Shown: positions 19,485 through 28,396, counted from the stretch's first letter. The stretch: 59,950 bases of DNA from a bacterium BMS3Bbin10 (GCA_002897995.1 BDTT01000103.1:1-59950), one strand, 5' to 3'. The notes: generated by a model not told the origin, from the letters alone. A program made the numbers and translations.

Positions 19485-20495
19485 ATGGTTCGCTGGCGCG
19501 GTGGCAGAGAAAGCGACAATGTTGAAGACCGCCGCGGCGAGAGCGGTCCTTCCGGTTTTCCGTTTCCCATGGGGCGCGGCCGTGGCCGCGGCATGCGGTT
19601 TCCTTTTCCAGGCCGCCGCGGCGGCGGTGGACGCAAGGGCGGGATCGGCATTATGGGGATGCTGGTGATCGTGGGATTGATGCTGTTCTTCGGCGTTGAC
19701 CCGAGTGTCATTCTGCAGGGCGGCCCGCAGCCCTCGCAGGGCCCCGGGACACAAATGCCCGACATTCGCCTGCCGGGCTCCGGAACCCAGCCCAGGCAGG
19801 CGCCCAGGACCAGTTCCGGCCCTCAGGTGCAGGCTCCCAGATCGCAAGGCAAGGACGATCTGGCGCGGTATGTATCCGTCATTCTTGGCTACACCGAAGA
19901 TGTCTGGCAATCGATCTTCCGCGAGTTGGGAAAGACCTACCGCGAACCCAAGCTGGTGCTGTTTTCCGGTGGCGTGCGCTCCGGTTGCGGGGTCGGTCAG
20001 GCGGCCATGGGGCCATTCTACTGCCCGGCCGATCAGAAAATGTATATTGATTTGTCGTTCTACAGGGAAATGAAAAGCCGTTTCGGCGCCTCGGGCGATT
20101 TTGCCCAGGCTTACGTGATCGCGCATGAGGTCGGCCATCACGTTCAGACGCTGTTTGGCGTTTCGGAAAAGGTGCAGCGCGCCAAGTCGCGCATGAGCCA
20201 GGTTCAGGCAAACGCGGTGCAGGTCCGGATGGAGTTGCAGGCGGACTGTTTCGCCGGGGTGTGGGCGCGCCGCGCGGAGCGGGCGAAGCGAATTCTCGAG
20301 CAGGGGGATATCGAAGAAGCGCTGAATGCCGCCAGCGCTATCGGGGATGACAATATTCAGCGCAAGACCCAGGGGCGCGTTGTTCCCGACGCCTTCACCC
20401 ACGGCACATCGAAGCAGCGTGTGCGGTGGTTCAAGCGCGGGCTGGATAGTGGCGACATTCAGCAATGCGATACATTTAACGCGACGAGCCTTTAG
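19485..20495 (+). CDS. YpfJ-type neutral zinc metallopeptidase
   Basis: A 336-residue membrane-anchored protein of the Zn_peptidase (YpfJ) family. Residues 1-52 are Arg/Gly-rich and cytosolic, residues 53-71 form a membrane span (GIGIMGMLVIVGLMLFFGV), and a proline-rich linker leads to the catalytic domain. HEVGHH at 214-219 is the HExxH zinc site. SGCGVGQAAMGPFYCPADQKMYID and the downstream ELQADCFAGVWA, with the third metal ligand, are signature stretches. It ends with FKRGLDSGDIQQCDTFN, as in the family. The substrate is not known. It follows matB by 129 bases in the same direction; a functional link is not evident. Confidence 0.88.
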   Translation: MVRWRGGRESDNVEDRRGESGPSGFPFPMGRGRGRGMRFPFPGRRGGGGRKGGIGIMGMLVIVGLMLFFGVDPSVILQGGPQPSQGPGTQMPDIRLPGSGTQPRQAPRTSSGPQVQAPRSQGKDDLARYVSVILGYTEDVWQSIFRELGKTYREPKLVLFSGGVRSGCGVGQAAMGPFYCPADQKMYIDLSFYREMKSRFGASGDFAQAYVIAHEVGHHVQTLFGVSEKVQRAKSRMSQVQANAVQVRMELQADCFAGVWARRAERAKRILEQGDIEEALNAASAIGDDNIQRKTQGRVVPDAFTHGTSKQRVRWFKRGLDSGDIQQCDTFNATSL

Positions 20496-20744
20496 TCACG
20501 GCGGTTCGATCTGGAATAGCGGATTTCGGCGCGCGCCAGCGCCCGTAAAGCTGTCCAGAGAGTCTGTTTTGCTTTAATATTCAAGGAAATAACTAGCTTT
20601 CCGAATATATTTGCATGTGAAGCTGCGCTTTGCTTTAGTGGCGCCAAGTCCTCCGGTCTCCCGCGCATGTAAACGGGGGCGCCGGCGCGGCTCAAGAATA
20701 TGAGCAAAAAAACGCTCAAGTTGGCAATAATTGGAGGAAACACT

Positions 20745-21980
20745 ATGCGCCATTTCACCAAGTGGTCGCTTGCGGCCGCCGCAACGGTTGCAATGATGGG
20801 CACATCGCAGATTGCTTATGCTGCCGCCGATTGCAAGGAACTCATCCTTGGCTCGGCGATCTCATTTACCGGCAAATACTCGACCAACGGCATTCATGCC
20901 AAGAGAGGGTATGATATCGCCGTGAAGAAGATCAACGAAACGGGCGGCGTCAAGATTGGTGCTAATTGCTACAAATTCAGCATTAAATATTATGATGACG
21001 AGTCCACTCCTGCCCGTACCGCGCAGCTTCTCGAGCGCCTTATCAAGCAGGACAGCGTAAAATATTTCCTCGGCCCCTACAGCTCGGCCACGACCAAGGC
21101 GGCCGCTCCGGTTATCGAAAAATATAAAATTCCAATGGTTGAAGCGGAGGGTGCATCCCGGTCGCTGTTCAACAAGGGGTACAGGTATCTGTTCGCGGTC
21201 CTCTCGACCTCGGAGCAGTATCTCGCCAGCTCCATCGCGCTTGCCGCCGAGATCGCCAAAAAGAACGGCAAGAAACCGGGCGACGTGAAAGTCGCCATGG
21301 CGTTCGAGCAGGATCCGTTCTCGCTCGATGTGCGCGCTGGCGTTGTCGACGATATCAAGAAGTACGGCCTGAAGATCGTCATTGACGACAAGCTGCCGCG
21401 CGACCTTTCCGATATGTCGGCCACCCTGACGAAGGTCAAGGCGCTGAAACCCGACCTTCTCCTCATTTCCGGTCATTCCAAGGGCGCCGTTACCGCCGCG
21501 CGCCAGATCAAGGAACTGAATATTAAAACGCCGATGATTGCGATCACCCATTGTGAGTCGGGGAAGATCGTCTCCAAGTTTGGCGCATCGACCAACGGTT
21601 TCCTGTGCCCGACCCAGTGGGCCGAGACCCTGAGCTACAAGGGCGAGGCGTTTGGTTCGGCCGCCGACTATGACAAGCTCTTCAAGGCGACATATGACGG
21701 CTACAAGACCGTTCCTTATCAGGCCGCGCAGGCTTCGGCCGCCGTGCTGGTCTGGAAAGACGCCTTTGAGCGTGCCGGCTCTCTCGACACGGAGAAAGTT
21801 CGCGATGCGATTGCCGCAACGAACATGAAAACCTTCTATGGCGGCATCAAATTCGCACCTGCTGGCAACAATATTGCCAAACCCATGGTGTTGCGCCAGA
21901 TTCAGAACGGCGAATACAAAGTTGTCGCGCCGGCTAAGTGGGCATCGAGCAAAATTGAACACCCGCGTATGGTGAAGTAG
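20745..21980 (+). CDS. ABC transporter periplasmic binding protein, branched-chain-amino-acid type
   Basis: A 411-residue LivK-like (Peripla_BP_6) protein. The signal peptide is MRHFTKWSLAAAATVAMMGT, with cleavage probably after AYA. The mature chain begins ADCKELILGSAISFTGKYSTNGIHAKRGYDIAVKKIN, the usual entry of these proteins, and includes YFLGPYSSATTKAAAPVIEKYKIPMVEAEGAS. GGAGGAAA precedes the 20745 ATG; an upstream in-frame ATG at 20700 is disfavoured. It is the first gene of a five-gene import operon and is separated from the permease genes by an attenuator hairpin. The ligand could be a branched-chain amino acid or another small carboxylate or amide. Confidence 0.9.
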   Translation: MRHFTKWSLAAAATVAMMGTSQIAYAAADCKELILGSAISFTGKYSTNGIHAKRGYDIAVKKINETGGVKIGANCYKFSIKYYDDESTPARTAQLLERLIKQDSVKYFLGPYSSATTKAAAPVIEKYKIPMVEAEGASRSLFNKGYRYLFAVLSTSEQYLASSIALAAEIAKKNGKKPGDVKVAMAFEQDPFSLDVRAGVVDDIKKYGLKIVIDDKLPRDLSDMSATLTKVKALKPDLLLISGHSKGAVTAARQIKELNIKTPMIAITHCESGKIVSKFGASTNGFLCPTQWAETLSYKGEAFGSAADYDKLFKATYDGYKTVPYQAAQASAAVLVWKDAFERAGSLDTEKVRDAIAATNMKTFYGGIKFAPAGNNIAKPMVLRQIQNGEYKVVAPAKWASSKIEHPRMVK

Positions 21981-22002
21981 ACCTCGTCGGTTTTTTGAAT
22001 TA

Positions 22003-22047
22003 CCGCCGTCCCGGCATTTTTGCGGGGGCGGCGGATTTTCTTTTTCT
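22003..22047 (+). terminator. Attenuator between binding-protein and permease genes
   Basis: CCGCCGTCCC (22003-22012) pairs with GGGGCGGCGG (22025-22034) over ten positions (one T-G) around a 12-base loop, followed by a T-rich tail. It begins 22 bases after the stop of the binding-protein gene and ends just before livH. It would give more binding protein than membrane components by partial termination and 3'-end protection. Confidence 0.65.
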
Positions 22048-22074
22048 TTGTACGGGCCGTGGGGGAGTTCAGTC

Positions 22075-22983
22075 ATGCTCGACAATCTGAATCTGCTCGT
22101 ATTTGCACCCTATCTGGGCGTGCAGCTTCTGCTCGACGGAATATTCATCGGCGCAATATTTGCGCTCGCCGCATACGGCCTCGCCCTCGTATGGGGCGTG
22201 ATGAACGTCAAGAATCTTTCCCAGGGCGAATTCGTCATCATGGGCGGATATTTTGCCTGGTATATGAGTACCTACGGCATCCATCCGATGTATGCCCTGC
22301 CCGTCGCGATCATCGGGATGTTCGGTTTCGGCTGGGTCGTCTACAAGACGATAATCTCGCGCGTTGTCGAGAAGGACATGTTCACTTCGCTTCTCGCCAC
22401 ATTCGGTCTCGCAATCGTAATTCAGCAGGGTCTGAATCTGGCCTTCGGACCCGAAGTTCAGGTGGCGGAGTCCGGCTTTCCAACGCACACTGTTCCGATT
22501 TGGGGCGGAGAGATCACCATTGCCGAAATCAGGTTTTATTCCTTTCTGATCTGCTGCGTTCTCGCGGGCGGAGTCGTCACCTTCATGAAGAAAAGCCGGA
22601 TGGGACAGGCCATCCGCGCGACCGCGCAGGACGTGCGCGCGGCCAAGGTCATGGGCATAGATACTGAAAAGGTGTTCGCATTCACCTATGCGCTCAATGC
22701 CGCAATCTGCGGCGCCGCGGGCGTTCTTATTTCCATGATCTGGGTGATTCAGCCCTTCTACGGAATTACCCACTCGATCCGTTCTTTTGTGATCGTCACG
22801 GCCGCGGGTTTTGGGAATCTGGCGGGTGTGCTCATGGCGTCGTTCGGGCTTGGGGTGGCTGAACAATATGGCGGATTCATATTTGGCGCCGAGTTGCAGC
22901 AGGCGACCGTGGTCGGCATGCTCCTGCTCGTTCTGATCTGGCGTCAGATTCAGATGAACCGGTTAAGGCAGGCGGTACAATGA
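22075..22983 (+). CDS. ABC transporter permease, LivH type
   Basis: A 302-residue inner-membrane protein with about eight helices. GIFIGAIFALAAYGLALVWGVMNVKNLSQGEFVIMGGYFAWYM is the LivH entry region (quoted in parts: GLALVWGVMNVKNLSQGEF). The cytosolic loop RATAQDVRAAKVMGIDTEKVFAF matches the coupling segment (EAA-like loop) that contacts the ATPase. The ATG at 22075 has a GGGGGAG site; upstream in-frame starts would fall in the attenuator tail. Its stop overlaps the livM start (ATGA). Confidence 0.9.
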   Translation: MLDNLNLLVFAPYLGVQLLLDGIFIGAIFALAAYGLALVWGVMNVKNLSQGEFVIMGGYFAWYMSTYGIHPMYALPVAIIGMFGFGWVVYKTIISRVVEKDMFTSLLATFGLAIVIQQGLNLAFGPEVQVAESGFPTHTVPIWGGEITIAEIRFYSFLICCVLAGGVVTFMKKSRMGQAIRATAQDVRAAKVMGIDTEKVFAFTYALNAAICGAAGVLISMIWVIQPFYGITHSIRSFVIVTAAGFGNLAGVLMASFGLGVAEQYGGFIFGAELQQATVVGMLLLVLIWRQIQMNRLRQAVQ

Positions 22984-24092
22984 CGACAGCGACAGACGTT
23001 AAAGCTGCTGAAACGGGGACGCATAAACGGCGGCTGATGTCGAACAATGACAGCATGATATTTGCGGGTCTGGTGCTGTTCGGAATTCTCGGCCCGATTC
23101 TGTTCCCGAATTATACCTTCCAGATCGCGGTCCTCTGGCTCATGGTCCTGTTTGCGCTGACCTGGGACATCATGGGCGGCCAGATGGGTTACAACTCCCT
23201 TGGCAACATCTTTTTCTTCGGTGCGGGCATGTATATCTGCGCCATTGTCCAGGTGGGTTTGTTCACTGACGTGGGTGCTTACACATCTGTCTCTGGTCAG
23301 GGCAACTTCAAATTCACGCCCGATCAATATTACATCGGCGTGGCCGTGGGCCTGGTTGCCGCCGCCATTGGCTCCTCGCTTCTGGCGGTTGCCCTGGGGT
23401 GGATTGTATTCGGCCTGCGCGGACCCTATTTCGCCATCGGAACGCTGGGGATGGCCCTCGCGGCGGGAGAACTGATCGGCGCATGGGGATGGGTTGGCGG
23501 CGGCAGCGGTATCCCGATGCCGGTTTACCCCGGCAGCGGCGACGGAAAATCCTATTTCTTTTATGTGCTTTGTTTTGCTGCCGCCATCGCCACCTTTCTG
23601 TTTCTTAAATGGCTCTATTCGACGCAGTTCGGTCTGGCGATCAATGCCATCCGCGACGATGAGGGAAAAGCGGAAGCCATGGGCGTCCATACCCTGCGCC
23701 ACAAGACGGTCGCATGGGCTGTTTCCGCCTTCTTCCTCGGGATCGCCGGCGGCCTGTTCGGCAACATGACCGGGTTTATCGAGCCGCTGGAAGTGGCTTT
23801 CCCGACCATCACATTCGGCATCTTCATGGTGGCGATGGCGCTTCTCGGCGGCAAGGGAACTATCTGGGGTCCGGTTCTGGGCGCGATCCTGTTCCACATC
23901 GTGAAGGAAGTGACCTGGACTTACTTTCTTGGCTGGCAGTGGGTTGCGCTTGGCGTGATTATCATCATCAACATCATCTATTTCCAGCAAGGAATCGTGG
24001 GTTGGCTCCAGGAGAAATATCCCGGCTGGTTCGGCATTGAGGTTGACGAGCGCGCGCGCGCCGAGGCGCCTGCGAAGGGGGCCGCGCAATGA
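22980..24092 (+). CDS. ABC transporter permease, LivM type
   Basis: A 370-residue inner-membrane permease with roughly nine to ten hydrophobic helices. LTWDIMGGQMGYNSLGNIFFFGAG matches the conserved LivM stretch, and AINAIRDDEGKAEAMGVHTLRHKTVAW is the coupling loop. The C-terminus is charged (VDERARAEAPAKGAAQ). A hydrophilic N-terminus of about 22 residues precedes the first helix. Start and stop overlap the neighbours by four bases each, which indicates tight translational coupling within the operon. Confidence 0.9.
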   Translation: MTTATDVKAAETGTHKRRLMSNNDSMIFAGLVLFGILGPILFPNYTFQIAVLWLMVLFALTWDIMGGQMGYNSLGNIFFFGAGMYICAIVQVGLFTDVGAYTSVSGQGNFKFTPDQYYIGVAVGLVAAAIGSSLLAVALGWIVFGLRGPYFAIGTLGMALAAGELIGAWGWVGGGSGIPMPVYPGSGDGKSYFFYVLCFAAAIATFLFLKWLYSTQFGLAINAIRDDEGKAEAMGVHTLRHKTVAWAVSAFFLGIAGGLFGNMTGFIEPLEVAFPTITFGIFMVAMALLGGKGTIWGPVLGAILFHIVKEVTWTYFLGWQWVALGVIIIINIIYFQQGIVGWLQEKYPGWFGIEVDERARAEAPAKGAAQ

Positions 24093-24832
24093 GCAATCTG
24101 ATTGAGGTTCGCAATGTGTCGAAGGCTTTCGGCGGGGTTGTGGCCAATCATGACATTTCGATCACCGTGCCCGAGGGCAAGATCACCGGTCTGATCGGGC
24201 CGAACGGGTCTGGCAAGACCACCCTGTTCAACTCGATTGTCGGGTATCATCCGATCGATTCCGGGTCGATCAAGTTCAAAGGCGCGGAAATCTCCAAGAA
24301 AAAGGTGCAGCAGATCGCGCGCCTCGGGATGCTGCGGACGTTTCAGCAGACACGCATCTATTCGCTCATGAACTGTGTTGACAATATGCTGATTTCCGTT
24401 CCGCACCGCGATGCGGCGTTCTTCGACATGTTCAAGCCTTATCCGAATGAAATGCGGGAGAAGGCCGAGGACCTGCTGGAATTCGTCGGGCTGTATGAAA
24501 AGCGCAAGCTGAGGGCAGGGGATTTGTCCTTCGGCCAGCAGAAACTGCTGGAATTCGCCATGGCGCTGATGAATGAACCGGAAGTTCTGCTGCTCGACGA
24601 ACCGACCGCCGGCATCAACCCGACGCTCATAAACGGGCTGATCGACCGCCTCAAGCGCGCAAACACGGACTTCGGAATCACTTTGTTCGTCATCGAACAT
24701 AATATGCGGGTGATCATGAATATGGCCGATACGATCTATTGCCTTGCCCATGGCGAATTGCTGGCCGAAGGCGCACCGTCGGAAATTCAGAACGACCAGC
24801 GCGTGATCGATGCTTATCTGGGGGCCCACTAA
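24089..24832 (+). CDS. ABC transporter ATP-binding protein, LivG type
   Basis: A 247-residue cytosolic ATPase. It has Walker A GLIGPNGSGKTTLFNSI, the Q-loop region near TFQQTRIYSLMNCVDNML, signature LSFGQQKLLEFAMAL (Ser-Phe-Gly-Gln-Gln in place of LSGGQ, common in LivG) and Walker B EVLLLDEPTAGINPTL. The H-loop is in FVIEHNMRVIMNMAD. It forms a heterodimer with the LivF-type subunit that follows. Its TAA overlaps the next ATG (TAATG). Confidence 0.92.
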   Translation: MSNLIEVRNVSKAFGGVVANHDISITVPEGKITGLIGPNGSGKTTLFNSIVGYHPIDSGSIKFKGAEISKKKVQQIARLGMLRTFQQTRIYSLMNCVDNMLISVPHRDAAFFDMFKPYPNEMREKAEDLLEFVGLYEKRKLRAGDLSFGQQKLLEFAMALMNEPEVLLLDEPTAGINPTLINGLIDRLKRANTDFGITLFVIEHNMRVIMNMADTIYCLAHGELLAEGAPSEIQNDQRVIDAYLGAH

Positions 24833-25749
24833 TGGCGGCAGATCGCAAAAAGAAGCAGAAGCGCAAGGCGCCGGGCAAACAAGCCGCCAAGGGTAAATCA
24901 ATGCGCGGATATGGCGGCGGCGGTGTCGACACCATCATCTCGGTGGAAGAAGTCACCCGCCAGGTTGAATCCATTGCCCAGGATGTAACGATCAAGCAGC
25001 TCGACGCTTTGGTCAAGGGCGAGCCCTCCCTCAAAATCGACAATCTTCGCGCTGGTTACGGCAAGATGGAAATCCTGCACAATCTGAACCTGAGGGTCGG
25101 CCACAAGCAGTCCTTGTGCCTGATTGGGCCGAACGGGGCCGGCAAGTCGACTATTCTGCATGCGATCTTCGGCTTCAACGATATTTTCGATGGCGAGATT
25201 ACCGTTGGAGGCAATGGCGCCAGGCGGGATATCACCCGGCTTTCGCCAAATGCGAAGCTGAAACAGGCCGGTATTGCCTACATCCTTCAGGACAAGTCTG
25301 TGTTTCCGTCAATGACCGTGGAAGAGAATTTGTGGATGGGCGGTTTTTTGATGGACAGTCCGGCGGATGCGAAAGCGGCCGCGGAGCGCGTGTTTGACAA
25401 GTATCCCCGCCTGGCGACACGCCGCCGGCATCAGGCCAAGGTTTTGTCGGGCGGCGAGCGCCGATTGCTGGAAATCTCGCGCGCCCTCGTCATGGAGCCG
25501 GAAATCCTGCTCGTGGACGAGCCATCCATCGGCCTCGAACCGCGCTTCATCGATATGGTGTTCGAGATTTTGCATGACCTTCAGCATGGCGAGGGCAAGA
25601 CCATCATCATGGTCGAGCAGAACGCCAAGAAGGGGCTCGAATTCGCCGATATCGGCTATGTGCTGGTGTCCGGTGAAGTGGCCATCGCGGGTGAAGGCGA
25701 CAAGTTGCTGAAAAACCCGGAAGTCGGCCGGCTGTTCCTCGGCGGCTAG
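24832..25749 (+). CDS. ABC transporter ATP-binding protein, LivF type, with basic N-terminal extension
   Basis: A 305-residue ATPase. The catalytic core starts near residue 66 (LKIDNLRAGYGKMEILHNLNL) with Walker A GPNGAGKST at about residue 97, signature LSGGERRLLEISRAL, Walker B EILLVDEPSIGLEP and H-loop VEQN. Usual LivF proteins are about 235 residues with Walker A near residue 37. This one has about 60 extra N-terminal residues: a Lys/Arg-rich stretch, a glycine run, then a predicted helix (EEVTRQVESIAQDVTIKQLDAL). The TAATG overlap with livG supports this long start. The last gene of the operon, it is followed by a hairpin terminator. Confidence 0.9.
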   Translation: MAADRKKKQKRKAPGKQAAKGKSMRGYGGGGVDTIISVEEVTRQVESIAQDVTIKQLDALVKGEPSLKIDNLRAGYGKMEILHNLNLRVGHKQSLCLIGPNGAGKSTILHAIFGFNDIFDGEITVGGNGARRDITRLSPNAKLKQAGIAYILQDKSVFPSMTVEENLWMGGFLMDSPADAKAAAERVFDKYPRLATRRRHQAKVLSGGERRLLEISRALVMEPEILLVDEPSIGLEPRFIDMVFEILHDLQHGEGKTIIMVEQNAKKGLEFADIGYVLVSGEVAIAGEGDKLLKNPEVGRLFLGG

Positions 25750-25785
25750 GGTCTTTTCGATTTTGATGGAATCAAAATCGGACCC
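25749..25785 (+). terminator. Terminator hairpin after the ABC operon
   Basis: CGATTTTGAT (25758-25767) and ATCAAAATCG (25771-25780) form a perfect 10-bp stem with a three-base loop, flanked by GGGTC/GACCC. It starts at the last base of the LivF-type gene. The stem itself carries the A/T runs expected of a bidirectional terminator. Confidence 0.6.
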
Positions 25786-25870
25786 TGGTTCTTTGATTTA
25801 ACGTGCTTCTTAACGGAAAACCGGTTCCCATCCCCGCCTTCGCGGGGACATGCTTTTCTGAGAAACACTA
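25749..25870. repeat. Rhizobiales-type dispersed intergenic element
   Basis: Downstream of the hairpin comes TTTGATTTAACGTGCTTCTT, AACGGAAAACCGG, then a second hairpin TCCCCGC-CTTC-GCGGGGA (25831-25848) and ATGCTTTTCTG. The combination resembles an element often found between genes in Rhizobiales. It fills the gap between the ABC operon and the convergent SPOR gene. Confidence 0.45.
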
Positions 25871-25909
25871 GAACCCGTTTGTTGTTGAACTGGCCGCGGT
25901 CAGGCCGCG

Positions 25910-26698
25910 CTAACGCGACGCCACGCCGCCCACGGGGGAACCGGCGAATATGGTGCCTTTGCACTTGGCCCCTGCGGCGATCAGCCGGGCGCACAGCCGC
26001 GCCGCCGCCGCCGCATTGCTGAAGGGTCCGGCAACCAGGGTCATGCCGCCTCCTTTGCTCCGGTTGCCGGAAAGAACCTTGACGCTGCGCGGTTTCAGCT
26101 GGCCCAGCAATTTGTCATGACGCAATTTGAGCCACTTCCAGCGTTTGGCGACCTCATCGGGCTTGAGCCCTTTGGCGAGCTCGACGGCGAACAATGTTCG
26201 GGTCGGTTCGCTCTGGCCTGAGATCGGCAAGGGCGATCCCGGCAGGCCGTCACTCGCGAAGCCGTCTCCCGGCATCGGCAGCATGGTGATCTCGACCTTC
26301 GGCGCGGGCGTGGATTGCGCGGATTTCTCTTCTTTTTTCTCTCCCGCCTCCATTGGCTTCGGCTCGCGCGGAAGCGCGGCGGTCGTCGATTGGCCGAAAG
26401 CGGCCTCTAATGTCCCGACATGGGCCTTCAATGCGGCGTTTTCCTTGTTCGCCCCCTCCAATGACGCCTTGAGGCGGTCTATTTCATCGCGCATGCGCGC
26501 AAGGGCCTGGGAAACGGCCGGATCGGCGGGCGCTATCGCTTTGTTGGAAAACAGGGCCGGGGCGGAAGCGGGAGCTGAGGCAGTTGTGTCTTTCGGGCCC
26601 CCGAATGACTGAAACAGCGTGAAAAAATAGACGAGCGCAATCGCGCCCAACATGAGCCAGGCAGTCACATAGAGCCGGCGCGTCATCGCTGGTGTCAT
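25910..26698 (-). CDS. SPOR-domain membrane protein
   Basis: A 262-residue protein with a short cytosolic N-terminus and one membrane span (about residues 7-27, YVTAWLMLGAIALVYFFTLF). A Ser/Ala/Pro region follows, then a coiled-coil stretch (ALARMRDEIDRLKASLEGANKE in two parts, about 65-95), and a C-terminal SPOR-like domain (about 180-255) with TLVAGPFSNAAAAARLCARL. SPOR domains bind denuded septal peptidoglycan, suggesting a role at the division site. The start at 26698 (MTPAMTRRL) is preferred; the frame is open to 26785. It is divergent from glmU. Confidence 0.75.
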   Translation of the reverse strand: MTPAMTRRLYVTAWLMLGAIALVYFFTLFQSFGGPKDTTASAPASAPALFSNKAIAPADPAVSQALARMRDEIDRLKASLEGANKENAALKAHVGTLEAAFGQSTTAALPREPKPMEAGEKKEEKSAQSTPAPKVEITMLPMPGDGFASDGLPGSPLPISGQSEPTRTLFAVELAKGLKPDEVAKRWKWLKLRHDKLLGQLKPRSVKVLSGNRSKGGGMTLVAGPFSNAAAAARLCARLIAAGAKCKGTIFAGSPVGGVASR

Positions 26699-26933
26699 GG
26701 TCTGGCCCCCGTGCTTTCGAAAAGGGGTTATTCTCCGCCGTATTAGAGCGGGAACAAACTTGTCTGAGTCTGGACCGGCGGTCAATCCGGCGCGGGCCTC
26801 ACCGGAGTGTGTTTCCTTCCCGCAATGTTTGCGTTAAGGATTGCGCGGCAGGGGCTGGACAGGTCCGGCACGATTCCTGCTTTGTTTTCTCCACCCGGTT
26901 CATTGCTAATCAGTCCGCGCCAATCGATCTGCC

Positions 26934-28304
26934 ATGAGTCAACGAGCTTCACTTGCACTTGTTCTCGCCGCCGGGCAGGGCACCCGCATGAAATCGGCAC
27001 GGCCGAAGGTTCTCCACGAAATCGCAAATGCGCCGATGCTTGCCCATGTGTTGGAGACGGCGCGCCAAAGCGGCTTGCATGACGCAGCGGTGGTGGTGGC
27101 GCCCGGCATGGATGACGTTGTGAGCGTGGCCCGCTCGGTTTTTCCCGCGGCGGCGGGATTTATTCAGGACCGGCAACTGGGTACCGGCCATGCGGTTCTG
27201 GCGGCCCGTGACGCGCTGGAGGGGTTTTGCGGCGATGTGGTCGTTCTTTACGGCGATACGCCGCTCATTCGCCCGCAAACGCTTGCGCAGATGCTTGAGC
27301 GGCTGAAAAACGGTGCGGGCCTCGTTGTGCTTGGTTTCGAAGCCGAAGACCCAGCGGGCTATGGCCGGCTGATTACCGATGCATCGGGCGCGCTGCTGGC
27401 GGTACGCGAAGAAAAAGACGCGAGCCGCGAAGAGCGCACCGTGACCCTATGCAATTCCGGTGTCTTCGCATTTCGCGGTGAAAATCTGCTAGGGCTGCTG
27501 GACAGAATCGGCAACGACAATGCCAATGGCGAGTATTATCTCACCGATGCGGTGGAGCTGGCGTGCGGCGACGGCCTCAAGACGGCTGTTGTCCTGTGCG
27601 CGGAACGGGAGGTTATGGGCGTGAACTCGAAGCTTCAACTGGCCGCCGCGGAGGCTGAGTTGCAAAAGCGCCTGCGCGCGCGGGCGCTTGAGGAAGGGGC
27701 CACGCTTGTTGCGCCCGAAACGGTATTCTTGTGCCGGGATACGAAATTCGGGCGCGATGTGGTTGTCGAGCCAAACGTCGTGTTCGGCCCGGGCGTCAGC
27801 GTCGGGGACGGCGCGCGGATCAGGGCTTTCTCCCACCTCGAGGGCGCCGATGTGGGCGCGGGCGCGGTCGTTGGACCCTTTGCCCGGCTGCGCCCGGGGG
27901 CGGAACTGGGTTCCAATGTGCGTATCGGCAATTTCGTCGAGGTGAAGAACTCCACCATGGACGAGGGCTCAAAGGCGAATCATCTGGCTTATGTCGGGGA
28001 CACCCATGTCGGCGCGAAGGCCAATCTCGGCGCCGGCACCATCACCTGCAACTATGACGGCTTTCGAAAACACCGTACGGAAATCGGCAAAGGCGTATTT
28101 GTCGGCTCCAATACGGCGCTGGTCGCGCCGGTAAAGATTGGCGAGGGGGCGTTCATCGGGTCGGGAAGCGTGATTTCAAAGAACGTGCCCGCCGATGCCC
28201 TGGTTGTGACGCGCGGGCCGCTCGACCAGCGTGAGGGCTGGGCGGCGAAAATGCGCGCGCGCAGAGACCGCCTGGACTCCGCGGTTAAGGGAAACAAAAA
28301 GTAA
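26934..28304 (+). CDS. glmU: Bifunctional UDP-GlcNAc pyrophosphorylase / glucosamine-1-phosphate acetyltransferase
   Basis: GlmU makes UDP-GlcNAc for peptidoglycan and lipid A. The 456-residue protein has the uridyltransferase N-domain (LAAGQGTRMKSARPKVLHEI at about 11-30, LYGDTPLI, NDNANGEYYLTDAV). The C-terminal left-handed beta-helix of hexapeptide repeats (about 250-440) contains NFVEVKNSTMDEGSKANHLAYVGD (quoted in parts: SKANHLAYVGD) and GAGTITCNYDGF. It is followed 92 bases later by glmS, so two steps of amino-sugar synthesis lie together. Confidence 0.96.
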   Translation: MSQRASLALVLAAGQGTRMKSARPKVLHEIANAPMLAHVLETARQSGLHDAAVVVAPGMDDVVSVARSVFPAAAGFIQDRQLGTGHAVLAARDALEGFCGDVVVLYGDTPLIRPQTLAQMLERLKNGAGLVVLGFEAEDPAGYGRLITDASGALLAVREEKDASREERTVTLCNSGVFAFRGENLLGLLDRIGNDNANGEYYLTDAVELACGDGLKTAVVLCAEREVMGVNSKLQLAAAEAELQKRLRARALEEGATLVAPETVFLCRDTKFGRDVVVEPNVVFGPGVSVGDGARIRAFSHLEGADVGAGAVVGPFARLRPGAELGSNVRIGNFVEVKNSTMDEGSKANHLAYVGDTHVGAKANLGAGTITCNYDGFRKHRTEIGKGVFVGSNTALVAPVKIGEGAFIGSGSVISKNVPADALVVTRGPLDQREGWAAKMRARRDRLDSAVKGNKK

Positions 28305-28396
28305 CAGCACTTGATTTGCGCGTGCACCGGCCACGCCCCTAGGTAGGCGGAGTGCTCCAACGGACACTGTTTGCGAGGCAAGGGACTGAAATTGGT

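Noticed and set aside
18282-20465. A 727-codon open frame on the minus strand opposite matB and the zinc peptidase
   Set aside because: It lies wholly antisense to two clearly conserved genes, is rich in His/Arg/Gly/Pro as expected for a GC-rich shadow frame, and has no recognisable domain.
22950-24089. A 379-codon minus-strand frame opposite livM
   Set aside because: It mirrors the livM reading frame almost end to end, with charged, low-complexity content and no family motif.
25793-25812. TTAAC-N7-TTAAC in the intergenic element as a CtrA site
   Set aside because: The spacing between TTAA cores is eight, not seven, and the sequence is part of a dispersed element between convergent genes, not a promoter.
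28305-28396. glmS ribozyme or riboswitch in front of glmS
   Set aside because: The leader is under 100 bases and shows no ribozyme-like core. The element is characteristic of Gram-positive bacteria.
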